This document shows positions 24,924 through 33,867 of a stretch of 49,589 bases of DNA, one piece after another. The translations under genes and the position numbers were made by a program. Origin of the DNA: JAUUZQ01 sp964538375 (GTDB taxonomy: Bacteria > Bacteroidota > Bacteroidia > Bacteroidales > GCA-2748055); the NCBI GenBank assembly GCA_964538375.1, contig CAZIFQ010000023.1:1-49589 (forward strand), given 5' to 3'. The notes beneath the pieces were generated by a model that worked only from the letters and a program-made list of their open reading frames with translations, was not told where the DNA came from and did no database searches. Within the stretch, counting starts at the first letter, position 1. Each line of letters opens with the position of its first letter.

Positions 24924-27416
24924 TTATAACTTTACAACAGTGATTCCTGATCCACCTCTCTCAAGGCGTTCATCGCCAAACCATTCCACCACATCTGAAG
25001 CATCAAGGAATTCCCTGGTCAGATGTCGCAATATACCATCGCCTTTTCCATGCAGAATTCTTAATTCCCTCGCTCCAACCATGACCGCTTCATCAAGGTA
25101 GCTTGAAACCATCTGCATTGCCTCATCGGCTCTTTTTCCACGCAAATCCATTTCAGGTTTGAATTGCATCCTTCTCTTACTCACATCCCAATCTCCCAAT
25201 TTTACCGTTGACCTGGACGCTGGCTGACTATCCTTAGCTTCCTGGTCACTTAGTTTTTGCAACTGATCAAGTTTTGTTGTCGTTTTTATCTGTCCGAATA
25301 CCACTGTACATTTTTTACCTTTTAACTGCACTACCTCTCCCCGCATATCCTGCCCCTTCATCTTAACAAAATCCCCAAGTCGTATAGTACTATCCTGTAA
25401 GATTTCTTTCCCGGGAGATGAAAGTTCAGCACTCTTTTCTTTCAGGTCAGGACGCCTTTGTCCCAACTGCTTCTCCCTCTCTTTCAGTTCCCTGAGCTCC
25501 TTCCCTGCCTGCTCCGTACGTTGCTGTTCATCGAATTCCATTTTTTCCTTATACTGCTCAAGCTTCATCCTGGCATCTCGGGTTTTTTCCTTATCAGCGT
25601 TAGATTCTTTGATCTCACGGATGGTGTTTTCTATCTGCTTGTTGGCTCCTGAAAGAAGCTGCTCTGCCTCCGACTTTGCTTCATTGATCAGCAGCTTGCG
25701 CTTTTTCTCGCTAAGATTTAATTCTTCCTCGTATTTCGACATCAGATCTTCCAGCTTTTTCTCAGATTGCCTGATCTTCTTTCGCTTTCCCTCCCAATAT
25801 TTCTTATCCCTCAACACATCTTTCAGGTGCTTATCGAAATCGACATAATCCTGGCCAATCTTTTCGGAAGCATTTTGTAAGACAGATTCCGGTAGTCCAA
25901 TCTTCCTGGCAATCTCGAAAGCGAACGAGCTTCCCGGTTTACCAACCTGCAGCTCATACAGAGGCATCATGCGATGATTATCAAATAGCATTGCACCATT
26001 TATCACACCTTCAGCTGAAGCAGCAAAATGTTTAAGATTTGTATAGTGAGTAGTCAATACACCAAAGGTTCCTGAATCATTCAGCTGTTCCAGAATTGCC
26101 TCCGCAATGGCTCCTCCCAGCATGGGTTCAGTTCCTGTACCGAATTCATCGATTAATGCCAGTGTTTTGGGCGCAGCATTTTTTATAAAATGCTTCATGT
26201 TAAGCAGGTGGGAACTATAGGTGCTCAAATCGTTATCGATAGATTGTTCGTCCCCAATATCAATAAAAATACCTGTAAAAATTCCAAAGTGCGATTTCTC
26301 CTCAACCGGGACCAGAATCCCACATTGACACATATATTGCAGTAATCCAACCGTCTGAAGACATACTGATTTTCCACCAGCATTGGGACCCGAAATTAAG
26401 AGTATTCGATGGTCGTTATCCAGGGAGAGGGAAAGGGGAACCACCTCTCTTCCCGAAGACTTAAGTGACAAATAGAGAAGCGGGTGTACAGCATTGATCC
26501 ACTCAAATTGTTGGGTGTCCTGCAAATCAGGCCTGATGGCATTTACCCTGATGGCAAACAGTGCACGTGCCCGTATAAAATCTATTTCAGCAAGGAACTG
26601 ATGCAAGTCTTCAAGTTCCGGAATATAGGGTCTGATATCCTCCGTGAATTTTTGAAGAATTTTAATAATCTCCCTGCGCTCAGCATATTCCAGCTCACGA
26701 ATTTCATTGGTAAGTTCAACCACTTCAGCCGGCTCTACAAAAACCGTTTTCCCAGTGGTAGATTCATCATGCACCAATCCTCCCACTTGTCTTTTATGTG
26801 TAGCCAGGAGGGGAATAACAGGTCGATCATTTCTGAATGTCGCAGAAGCATCCTCGTCCATCCATCCCTCTGACTGTGCCTTCTTCAATATTTTGTGAAG
26901 TTGCTTACTTACCGAGGATTGTTTTGAAGAAATTGTTTTCCTTATCTGAGACAGTTCAGACGAAGCATTGTCACGAATCTTTCCCTGCTTGTTAAGAATC
27001 TTTTGTATGCGTTCCGAAACAAAAGGAAACAACTTTACATTTCCACTCAGCTCCTTCAAGCTCGGATAATCGTTCTCCTCATCTGCTTTGATGAAATGTA
27101 GGATTAGCCGGACAGATTCAAGACTTTTTGCCAAACCGGCAATCTCTTCCTCATCAAGATAGGTACCTTCAACGCTGGCTTTCTTAAGTGACTCCCTGCT
27201 GTCATAGAATTGATGAATGGGGAAATCTGTCTCTCCCAACTGGATCAAACGAAACTCTTCAACAAGGTCAAGTTCACGCTCGATGAAGTCGAATGATTCC
27301 ATCATGGTCATCTGCGTTACCAGCTCTCTCCCCGGCTCAAAAAGACAGTACTCGGTAATGAGTTCCCGGATGCGTGTGAAGCCAATTTTATCTTCGAAGT
27401 TGGACGGATAGATCAA
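24924..27416 (-). CDS. mutS2: endonuclease MutS2
   Basis: An 830-residue MutS2. The core has Walker A ISGPNAGGKSVC (about residue 339 on), the Walker B ALIDEFGTGTEP and the ATPase H-motif TTHYTNLKHFA. A long coiled coil follows (about 535-650), then a KOW-like linker (LGDFVKMKGQDMRGEVVQLKGKK) and the C-terminal Smr nuclease domain with DLRG and LRILHGKGDG. All domains are intact. MutS2 acts in suppression of recombination or in rescue of collided ribosomes. It is the first gene of a series with three envelope genes only 10 bases or less apart, an odd association. Confidence 0.93.
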   Translation of the reverse strand: MIYPSNFEDKIGFTRIRELITEYCLFEPGRELVTQMTMMESFDFIERELDLVEEFRLIQLGETDFPIHQFYDSRESLKKASVEGTYLDEEEIAGLAKSLESVRLILHFIKADEENDYPSLKELSGNVKLFPFVSERIQKILNKQGKIRDNASSELSQIRKTISSKQSSVSKQLHKILKKAQSEGWMDEDASATFRNDRPVIPLLATHKRQVGGLVHDESTTGKTVFVEPAEVVELTNEIRELEYAERREIIKILQKFTEDIRPYIPELEDLHQFLAEIDFIRARALFAIRVNAIRPDLQDTQQFEWINAVHPLLYLSLKSSGREVVPLSLSLDNDHRILLISGPNAGGKSVCLQTVGLLQYMCQCGILVPVEEKSHFGIFTGIFIDIGDEQSIDNDLSTYSSHLLNMKHFIKNAAPKTLALIDEFGTGTEPMLGGAIAEAILEQLNDSGTFGVLTTHYTNLKHFAASAEGVINGAMLFDNHRMMPLYELQVGKPGSSFAFEIARKIGLPESVLQNASEKIGQDYVDFDKHLKDVLRDKKYWEGKRKKIRQSEKKLEDLMSKYEEELNLSEKKRKLLINEAKSEAEQLLSGANKQIENTIREIKESNADKEKTRDARMKLEQYKEKMEFDEQQRTEQAGKELRELKEREKQLGQRRPDLKEKSAELSSPGKEILQDSTIRLGDFVKMKGQDMRGEVVQLKGKKCTVVFGQIKTTTKLDQLQKLSDQEAKDSQPASRSTVKLGDWDVSKRRMQFKPEMDLRGKRADEAMQMVSSYLDEAVMVGARELRILHGKGDGILRHLTREFLDASDVVEWFGDERLERGGSGITVVKL

Positions 27417-27473
27417 GGTTTCGTAAATTTTTCTTAAAAGTAATAAAAAATAGGGGAGTTGGGAGGGGAGTAA
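27417..27473. other. purine-rich spacer
   Basis: A short upstream spacer with a run of G/A-rich sequence (TAGGGGAGTTGGGAGGGGAG). No function is evident. Confidence 0.3.
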
Positions 27474-27713
27474 GCAGGGAGGTATGATGAAACCGGCACC
27501 ATTAATGGAAAACGTGATGTATATCTGATTCTTGACTTGCTAAAAGATCTAGGTTTCAAAACAAAATTCAGGAGAATCAATCAACTATTCTGGTGGGGAT
27601 TTGTTGTAGTACTATTGATACAGAGAATCAATGTGTACAAACAAAAAAATTATGGAGTTGTTTTTGCGATGAAAGGAAACTGCAAAATGAAATGGTACCA
27701 ATCATTTTCTTAA
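27474..27713 (+). pseudogene. C-terminal fragment of a methyltransferase-like protein
   Basis: An open frame of 79 codons with no start codon, opening after TAA at 27471 and ending in TAA at 27711. It reads as protein (YDETGTINGKRDVYLILDLL, then WWGFVVVLLIQRINVYKQ, then NYGVVFAMKGNC and WYQSFS). The last part resembles the end of Bacteroidota SAM-dependent methyltransferases, but I am not certain. The 5' part is missing, so it is a gene remnant. Confidence 0.45.
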
Positions 27714-27783
27714 GAGAAAAATTCAATCAGAAAAACAAGATTTATATATTTACAGAGAATAGCTTAAACTAAATTTGAAGAAT

Positions 27784-28248
27784 ATGGGAAAGTTGATTGT
27801 TGGCAGTCATGAAGAATTTGAGAAGCATCTTGGGAAAGTAATTGGAGTATCGGACTATCTCCAGGTCACACAAGAAATGATCAATACATTTGCTGATGCC
27901 ACATTAGACCACCAATGGATACATATAGATACCGAGAGAGCGAAAAAAGAGAGTCCTTTCGGAACCACCATAGCTCATGGTTACCTGACACTATCACTTC
28001 TCCCCTTTCTGTGGGAACAAATCATTGAGGTAAAAAATATCAAGCTGCAAGTAAACTATGGGATTGAAAAATTAAAGTACAGTGAACCAGTTCCAGTTAA
28101 CGGAGAAGTAAGGGTAAACGCCAAACTTAAATCGCTCAAGAATTTAAGAGGCATCTCAAAAGCAGAGATTGATGTAACACTCGAATTGAAGGATGCAAAA
28201 AAACCTGTCTTGCAGGGGGTTATAGTTTTTCTTTATCATTTTGAGTAG
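27784..28248 (+). CDS. MaoC-family (R)-enoyl-CoA hydratase-like protein
   Basis: A 154-residue single hot-dog domain. The hydratase-2 motif runs ADATLDHQWIHIDTERAKKESPFGTTIAHGYLTLSLL, with the aspartate and histidine pair and the glycine-rich end. These enzymes hydrate trans-2-enoyl-CoA or related thioesters. The ATG at 27784 is preferred over the TTG at 27775 because MGKLIVGSHEEF is the standard family start. It stands alone, and its stop codon TAG lies within a degenerate copy of the palindromic repeat. Confidence 0.82.
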   Translation: MGKLIVGSHEEFEKHLGKVIGVSDYLQVTQEMINTFADATLDHQWIHIDTERAKKESPFGTTIAHGYLTLSLLPFLWEQIIEVKNIKLQVNYGIEKLKYSEPVPVNGEVRVNAKLKSLKNLRGISKAEIDVTLELKDAKKPVLQGVIVFLYHFE

Positions 28249-28275
28249 AGATGCGATTCATCGCGTTTGTTCTAT
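28245..28275. repeat. palindromic repeat, degenerate copy 3
   Basis: GTAGAGATGCGAT followed by TC and ATCGCGTTT forms a nine-pair stem with two wobbles, the same GTAGAGAnGCG plan as the copies at 16319 and 41614 (read on the minus strand there). The stop codon of the MaoC gene (28246-28248) is the TAG of GTAGAG. Confidence 0.5.
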
Positions 28276-28428
28276 GTTCTTTTATTATCTGTCTACCATA
28301 TTTGAGTGTGTGTTATCTGAGTATGTGTATTTTTGAGAGAGTCTTCTTTGAGGTGCCGAAGAGTACTTTTGATAATGCGTTTCAGGATTAATCCTCCCCC
28401 TCCCTATCGTTAAAAAACGTTAACACCC

Positions 28429-28458
28429 TTGACATGTATTAAAAAATAATTAACTTTG
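28429..28458 (+). promoter_or_regulatory. Bacteroidota promoter of the membrane-protein/regulator operon
   Basis: TTG at 28429-28431 and TAACTTTG at 28451-28458, exactly 19 bases apart, match the TTG/TAnnTTTG consensus fully. The -7 box shares bases with the operator at 28453-28469. The gene starts at 28479. Confidence 0.85.
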
Positions 28459-28469
28459 TATCTCAAAGT
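28453..28469. promoter_or_regulatory. palindromic operator, site 1 (ACTTTG-N5-CAAAGT)
   Basis: A perfect six-base inverted repeat over the -7 box and the start of transcription, 10 bases before the ATG at 28479. The same pattern occurs at 29429-29445. The winged-helix protein encoded between them is the obvious candidate to bind both and repress. Confidence 0.75.
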
Positions 28470-28478
28470 CCTTTCAAC

Positions 28479-29114
28479 ATGGAAACATCAAATAAGCATT
28501 TAGAAGATATTTCGGAAATCAGGCAGATCATGGAACGATCCACAAAATTCCTTTCTTTGAGTGGCTGGTCTGGAATATTTGCTGGTCTGTTTGCACTCGC
28601 GGGTGCGGTTGTAGCATACCTGTATTTAGGGGGAGGTGAGATCTACTATGATGACAATTTCAGATTGCTTGAAGGAGAACGATCTTTGTCCCCCCGGGTA
28701 TTCCTTTCATTGGATGCGGTAATAGTTCTAACTCTTGCAATAATCTCTACCCTCTTCTTTTCCATCCGCAAAGCAACAAAAGCAGGAGAAAAGTTCTGGT
28801 CTCCAGTATTAAAAAGAATGATGTTCAGTTTAATGATACCATTAATAACCGGAGGTATCTTAAGTATAATTATGCTGTGGCAAAACCATGTGAATCTTGT
28901 CGCACCGCTTACCCTGATATTCTACGGAATAGCACTCGTTAACGCAGGAAGATTCGTGAACAAAGAATTAGTGATACTCGGATTGGCAGAGATTCTTCTT
29001 GGCTTATTCGCAACAGCTTGGCAAGACCTCGGACTTTATTTCTGGGCACTGGGGTTTGGCCTCTTTCATATCATTTATGGTGCTACCCTCTATTTTAAAT
29101 ATGACAGGAAGTAG
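28479..29114 (+). CDS. multipass membrane protein next to a winged-helix regulator
   Basis: A 211-residue protein with a charged helical head (NKHLEDISEIRQIMERSTKF) and about six hydrophobic segments (near 28-50, 75-95, 112-132, 137-153, 162-178 and 183-203). I do not recognise a named family, though such proteins commonly stand beside this kind of regulator in Bacteroidota. It is the first gene of a set with the regulator (5 bases on) and creD; all sit between two matching operator palindromes. It may sense or respond to membrane or envelope stress. Confidence 0.65.
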   Translation: METSNKHLEDISEIRQIMERSTKFLSLSGWSGIFAGLFALAGAVVAYLYLGGGEIYYDDNFRLLEGERSLSPRVFLSLDAVIVLTLAIISTLFFSIRKATKAGEKFWSPVLKRMMFSLMIPLITGGILSIIMLWQNHVNLVAPLTLIFYGIALVNAGRFVNKELVILGLAEILLGLFATAWQDLGLYFWALGFGLFHIIYGATLYFKYDRK

Positions 29115-29119
29115 AAAAG

Positions 29120-29413
29120 ATGGATAATCCAATCAAAGCATTAAATAAGCATTTTGAATCACGGGTTCGACTAGGGGTTATGTCAATCCTGGCTGCGAGT
29201 GAATGGGTTGACTTCAACTCCCTGAAAGAGTTTTTGGAAATTACAGACGGTAACCTGGCCAGTCATATCAAAGCCTTGGAAACTCACAAATATATTGACG
29301 TGAGAAAACAGTTTGTTGGCAGGAAACCCAAAACATCTTATACACTAACAGACCTGGGCAAAGTGGCATTTAAAAATCACATTACTGCCCTGGAATCTTT
29401 ACTCAACACATAA
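29120..29413 (+). CDS. winged-helix transcriptional regulator (wHTH_34/MarR-like)
   Basis: A 97-residue single-domain DNA-binding protein. LGVMSILAASEWVDFNSLKEFLEITDGNLASHIKALETHKYI is the winged-helix with its recognition helix, and GRKPKTSYTLTDLGKVAFKNHI the wing and dimer helix. It lacks an effector domain. It starts five bases after the membrane protein gene, and two matching ACTTTG-N5-CAAAGT palindromes flank the pair, so it probably represses its own operon and creD. Confidence 0.82.
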   Translation: MDNPIKALNKHFESRVRLGVMSILAASEWVDFNSLKEFLEITDGNLASHIKALETHKYIDVRKQFVGRKPKTSYTLTDLGKVAFKNHITALESLLNT

Positions 29414-29428
29414 TTTTTTTAACTATTC

Positions 29429-29445
29429 ACTTTGAATTACAAAGT
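29429..29445. promoter_or_regulatory. palindromic operator, site 2 (ACTTTG-N5-CAAAGT)
   Basis: Same six-base arms as site 1, extended by one further pair (C at 29428, G at 29446), 17 bases before the creD ATG at 29463. The -7 region here is a weaker match (TCACTTTG). Confidence 0.75.
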
Positions 29446-29462
29446 GAAATATAGCTTACACA

Positions 29463-30782
29463 ATGAAAGACTCTTTTGGAAAATTCTTCAGTTCGCCAAG
29501 TTTCAAGTTTATAGTTATTGGAACATTATCATTGCTGCTCATGATTCCTGCAGCGATGATAAAAAATCTGATCAGAGAACGTGAATCCCGTAATGAGACA
29601 GTCCGCATGGAGATCAGTGAAAAATGGGGCTTAGCTCAGACTATCACGGGTCCCTTCATTACCATTCCCACTGAAGAGGTGGTAAAAGACAGGTACAATG
29701 AAGATATTGTTTACCACAGGTTTCATATGTTGCCTGCTCATCTATCCATTGAAGGAGAGATTATTCCTATGGAAAAAAAGCGTGGTATATTCTCCTCTGT
29801 TGTTTATAATTCTACCATTCATATTACGGGCTACTTTGATTTGAATGAAGAGGGCCTGGAGCAACTCATAAAAAAGAATATCCAAACAGAAAAAGTATAT
29901 CTCAGCATCGGGATCACAGATCTACGGGGTATTGGTAATAATTCAAAAATTACAATCAACAGTGTACCCACAGAATTCAGGCCAGGTTTATACAATCATG
30001 AAATAACAGACAGGGGGATACATGTTCCCATAGAATTTTCAGATATACAAGACCTTGATAAAATCTCATTTAGTGCTACACTGGTTCTTAACGGCAGTTC
30101 AGATATCTATTTTATACCTGTTGGAAAAACAACTGAAGCTAGACTTACTTCTACCTGGCCAGACCCTTCATTTACAGGGAGTTTCCTGCCTTCAGACAAA
30201 GAAATTTCAGTAGACGGATTTACATCATCATGGAGTATCAATTACCTCAACCGCAACTATCCACAAAGCTGGCAAGATGGGGGTCATAATGTAAACGACT
30301 CTGCTTTTGGCGTCAACTTCCTGGTGCCAGTTAACCATTATCAAAAATCGACCCGGGCTGCGAAATATGCTTTCATGTTCATTGCACTAACCTTTCTTGT
30401 ATTCTTCTTAACTGAGGTAATTTCCAAGAAGAGAATTCATGCCATTCAATATATCCTGGTTGGCTTTGCATTGATCATATTCTATACCTTGTTGGTTTCT
30501 CTTTCTGAGCATATTGGATTCAACAACGCTTACCTGGTCTCCATGTTGTCGGTAACAGTTCTCATCGGCTACTACATAAAAACCAGTACAAAATCAACCA
30601 GGGTCGGCCTTATTTCCGGCTCCCTTTTGTTGGTATTGTATAGTTACCTTTTCACTACGCTTCAATTACAAGACCTGTCCTTGCTAATGGGAAGTATTGG
30701 CCTGTTTGTAGTCCTGGCGATTATCATGATCGTTTCAAGGAGAATCAATTGGTACAAAGAAAAAACCGAGCAAAATGATTAA
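29463..30782 (+). CDS. creD: CreD-family inner-membrane protein
   Basis: A 439-residue CreD-like protein. One N-terminal transmembrane helix (about 15-33), a large periplasmic domain with ITGPFITIPTEEV and GVNFLVPVNHYQKSTRAAKY, then at least five C-terminal helices (about 300-430). CreD proteins are linked to envelope integrity and colicin or beta-lactam response in enterobacteria; here no CreBC is present and control is probably through the adjacent winged-helix protein. Divergence from the enterobacterial role is likely. Confidence 0.88.
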   Translation: MKDSFGKFFSSPSFKFIVIGTLSLLLMIPAAMIKNLIRERESRNETVRMEISEKWGLAQTITGPFITIPTEEVVKDRYNEDIVYHRFHMLPAHLSIEGEIIPMEKKRGIFSSVVYNSTIHITGYFDLNEEGLEQLIKKNIQTEKVYLSIGITDLRGIGNNSKITINSVPTEFRPGLYNHEITDRGIHVPIEFSDIQDLDKISFSATLVLNGSSDIYFIPVGKTTEARLTSTWPDPSFTGSFLPSDKEISVDGFTSSWSINYLNRNYPQSWQDGGHNVNDSAFGVNFLVPVNHYQKSTRAAKYAFMFIALTFLVFFLTEVISKKRIHAIQYILVGFALIIFYTLLVSLSEHIGFNNAYLVSMLSVTVLIGYYIKTSTKSTRVGLISGSLLLVLYSYLFTTLQLQDLSLLMGSIGLFVVLAIIMIVSRRINWYKEKTEQND

Positions 30783-30815
30783 GAATACAATACTGCAAAG
30801 GGTATGGCGTTCTGC

Positions 30816-32081
30816 CTACCTCTTTTTATTCGACTTTGGTCGGTATTGGTTTCCCTGGTTCTGATTTCCACTACGATTACCAGGGTTACGATGTGAATGA
30901 TACTGCTTTGGCTTAGGTGTTTCCTCAGCGGGCTCATCGGGTTCGTAACCCACAAATGGATGATCCTCAACTATATCAATATCCTGATCTATTAACTTCT
31001 GAATATCTCGCAGATATGGCTTTTCTTCATCCATACAGAATGAAACAGCAATGCCACTTGCTTCAGCCCTGCCTGTACGACCAATGCGGTGAATATAGGT
31101 TTCGGGGATATTCGGAATTTCGTAGTTGATCACAAGAGACAAATGTTCGATGTCGATGCCTCGTGCAGCAATATCGGTGGCTATCAGTACCTTAATTTTT
31201 CCTTCCTTGAAATTTCCAAGGGCACGTTGCCTTGCATTTTGTGATTTATTACCGTGGATAGCTTCAGCCATGATGCCTTTCTTTCCAAGTAGCTTTACCA
31301 CTTTGTCGGCACCGAATTTCGTTCTCGTAAATATCAAAACAGAATCATGCGAATTTGCTTTTAGCATATGAACCAGCAATTTTGGCTTGCCCTTTTTGCT
31401 TACGAAATAGACAGACTGCTCCACTTTTTCTGCGGTGGTCTGCTCCGGCTTTATGGTCACCTTCTCAGGATTACCGAGGATCTGTCGCGACAGCTTTACA
31501 ATATCCGGAGGCATAGTGGCAGAGAAGAAAAGAGATTGCCGCTCCTTTGGCAGGCGCGCAATAATTTTTTTAATATCATGTATAAATCCCATGTCAAGCA
31601 TGCGATCTGCTTCATCCAGTACAGAATATTCCACATCACTCAATGAAATATATCCCTGGTCCATCAGATCTAATAGTCGTCCCGGTGTAGCCACCAGTAT
31701 GTCGACTCCCTGGCGGAGTGTATCGGTTTGGCTCCCCTGCTTCACGCCACCAAAGACGACAGCATACTTTAAACCAGTATATTTCCCGTAAGTTCTAAAA
31801 CTATCGTAAATCTGTATAGCCAACTCCCTGGTTGGTGTAACTATTAGTGATTTGATTTTACGTTTACCCTTGCTCTGTTCCCGGTCGTTATATAGGTGTT
31901 GTAAAATTGGTACTGCAAATGCAGCTGTCTTGCCTGTTCCCGTCTGCGCACAACCCAGTAAATCCTTCCTGCGAAGGAGAATTGGTATTGCCTGTTCCTG
32001 TATTGGTGTTGGATTTGTATAGCCCTCTTCCCTTATTGCCCTAAGTATAGGGTCAATAATCTTTAGTTCCTTGAATGTCAT
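30816..32081 (-). CDS. DEAD-box RNA helicase, RhlE-like
   Basis: A 421-residue helicase with motif I AQTGTGKTAAF, motif II VLDEADRMLDMGF, SATMP, the ARGIDIEHL motif and HRIGRTGRAE. A basic, glycine/asparagine-rich tail of about 30 residues (HRNPGNRSGNQNQGNQYRP) probably binds RNA. It unwinds RNA in ribosome assembly or mRNA decay. It is convergent with creD, and a second helicase of similar size is 2.5 kb further on. Confidence 0.9.
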   Translation of the reverse strand: MTFKELKIIDPILRAIREEGYTNPTPIQEQAIPILLRRKDLLGCAQTGTGKTAAFAVPILQHLYNDREQSKGKRKIKSLIVTPTRELAIQIYDSFRTYGKYTGLKYAVVFGGVKQGSQTDTLRQGVDILVATPGRLLDLMDQGYISLSDVEYSVLDEADRMLDMGFIHDIKKIIARLPKERQSLFFSATMPPDIVKLSRQILGNPEKVTIKPEQTTAEKVEQSVYFVSKKGKPKLLVHMLKANSHDSVLIFTRTKFGADKVVKLLGKKGIMAEAIHGNKSQNARQRALGNFKEGKIKVLIATDIAARGIDIEHLSLVINYEIPNIPETYIHRIGRTGRAEASGIAVSFCMDEEKPYLRDIQKLIDQDIDIVEDHPFVGYEPDEPAEETPKPKQYHSHRNPGNRSGNQNQGNQYRPKSNKKR

Positions 32082-32118
32082 TTGGGCGGCAAAGGTAGTT
32101 TTTTTATTTAAATAAGTT

Positions 32119-33102
32119 CTAGCGACCCCTCACCCACTCCACACTCTTCTTTAATCCTTCCTCAATGGGAGTTATGGGAAGACCTAATTCACGAACTGCT
32201 TTTGCCGGAGAAAGTTCATAATGGTATTTCCCTCTGACTATCCACTTCGGAGTTACTTCCGGTTTTTTGTTGAACCATATGGCAAAGAAAAGCTCTAACC
32301 TGGCAAATATCAGTTGTTCCCACATTGGGATTTTAAACATTTTTCGTTTGATCCCTGCTATCTCTCCCATCATTTTGAAAAATGTTATGTAATCATAATT
32401 CTCCCCACCAATCAGGTAAGTTTCGCCTTTTTTTCCTTTCTCCATTGCAAGAATATGAGCCAGGGCCACATCCTCAATGTATACATAGTTGCCAATTCCT
32501 GTTCCATCTCCGGGATAAAGCCTCCAACCGCCGTTTACAAATTTATCTATCATTAAGGTTGTTGAAGAGGGCTCTCCAAATAGAAAAGGTCCATACACTC
32601 TTGTAGGCGAAATAATGACAACGTCCAAATCATGAAGGTTTACAAAATCTTTCACTACTGATTCAGCCATTAACTTAGACCCCTCATACTCATTAAACAG
32701 ATCAACATCCCTGATCTTTTCTTCGGTTATTATTCCATTTAATGATGGCCCGAAAATTCCTGCAGTGCTTGTAAAAACTACTCTTTTAATATCATGCTCC
32801 AAAGCAGACTGCATTACATTTACCGTTCCCCCAACGTTGATATCATAAAAAATTCCACTATCCTTTGCCCATACTTCGGCATAGGCCGCCACATGATATG
32901 CTTGCTCACAGTTTTTCATGGCTGCATCAACAGAAGACTTATCCGTAATATCTCCCTGGAAGGGAAATACATTTTCGAAGCTAAGGTTTCGTGCCTTCTC
33001 CATAGACCTCACCAGGGCATGCACAGTGTGTCCTCTCTCCGATAACATCTTCACTAAATGAGCACCTATGCTACCAGTTGCTCCTGAAACAAATATCTTC
33101 AT
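32119..33102 (-). CDS. NAD-dependent epimerase/dehydratase (SDR, extended)
   Basis: A 327-residue extended SDR. The N-terminal SGATGSIGAHLVK is the Rossmann motif; YNEYEGSKLMAE carries the catalytic tyrosine and lysine (YEGSK). Wording resembles dihydroflavonol-reductase-like or HpnA-like epimerases. No sugar or lipid operon gives the substrate. It follows the CPBP gene with no spacing at all (stop at 33103, start at 33102), so they are coupled. Confidence 0.85.
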   Translation of the reverse strand: MKIFVSGATGSIGAHLVKMLSERGHTVHALVRSMEKARNLSFENVFPFQGDITDKSSVDAAMKNCEQAYHVAAYAEVWAKDSGIFYDINVGGTVNVMQSALEHDIKRVVFTSTAGIFGPSLNGIITEEKIRDVDLFNEYEGSKLMAESVVKDFVNLHDLDVVIISPTRVYGPFLFGEPSSTTLMIDKFVNGGWRLYPGDGTGIGNYVYIEDVALAHILAMEKGKKGETYLIGGENYDYITFFKMMGEIAGIKRKMFKIPMWEQLIFARLELFFAIWFNKKPEVTPKWIVRGKYHYELSPAKAVRELGLPITPIEEGLKKSVEWVRGR

Positions 33103-33855
33103 CTATCTTTTACTTTTAACAATATTCATATTTGGCTGGTGCTTTAAAGCAGCCAGGTTTACCGTCCATGCCATGGCCAGGTGAACGAAGTAGGCAATCC
33201 AGATAGTTCCGGTATAAGCGCCCAGTAAACATAAAACAATGGCAAGTGGAATAGCTCCAATGGCTTCATCTGCTCCTTTGGGAAGGTGAGCACCGGCATA
33301 AAAAACCACATTCACAGCAATGGCTGGCCAAAGACCAATGGTTTCGAGCAGTGGATAGAATAACACACCACGAAAAAAGAACTCATAACCCAACAGGTAA
33401 ATTGCCCAGGCCAACAGGTTATTAAAAACTAATTTCCTGTTCCATTCAGCAACCCTGATTTCAGGTTGTTTTTTCAGAACTCCTTGTGATTTTGATAAGA
33501 ATATCAGAAGTGGTACCAGGATTACTGATATCCCTGCCATCCAATAAAGAGATGCCATGGCTGTCTCCTTATTTACAGCAAATCCAAGATCACCTAATTT
33601 GGTATCCGGAAAAGAGATCATGTATGCAAGAAATGGCAGCAGTCCCAGTAAAACAGCCCCCAAATATTTGCTCCATATAACTATCCGTATGGATCCTTTC
33701 TCCTTACCAAATCTACGGATCAGCTTCTCTCTAAGACTAACCGACTCCTGGATAAACCAATATGCTAAATAGGCAATTAAGCCCACAACAAGAGGTATGA
33801 CAACTTTAAGTTGTTGCATAGAAATACTAAGATCCATAGCTGAGAAAATATGCAT
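33103..33855 (-). CDS. CPBP-family intramembrane protease-like protein
   Basis: A 250-residue polytopic membrane protein of the CPBP (Rce1-like) family. The first family motif reads YEFFFRG, where the usual EExxxR pair has a tyrosine for the first glutamate; VVFYAGAH and HLAMAWTVN supply the later histidines. It may be a CPBP with altered or lost protease activity. I start it at the ATG at 33855; a TTG extension to 33861 adds only two residues. It is directly upstream of, and coupled to, the epimerase gene. Confidence 0.75.
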   Translation of the reverse strand: MHIFSAMDLSISMQQLKVVIPLVVGLIAYLAYWFIQESVSLREKLIRRFGKEKGSIRIVIWSKYLGAVLLGLLPFLAYMISFPDTKLGDLGFAVNKETAMASLYWMAGISVILVPLLIFLSKSQGVLKKQPEIRVAEWNRKLVFNNLLAWAIYLLGYEFFFRGVLFYPLLETIGLWPAIAVNVVFYAGAHLPKGADEAIGAIPLAIVLCLLGAYTGTIWIAYFVHLAMAWTVNLAALKHQPNMNIVKSKR

Positions 33856-33867
33856 TACCAAAGATAA

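Noticed and set aside
24820..25101. Plus-strand frame across the mutS2-GNAT junction
   Set aside because: Overlaps two real genes on the other strand.
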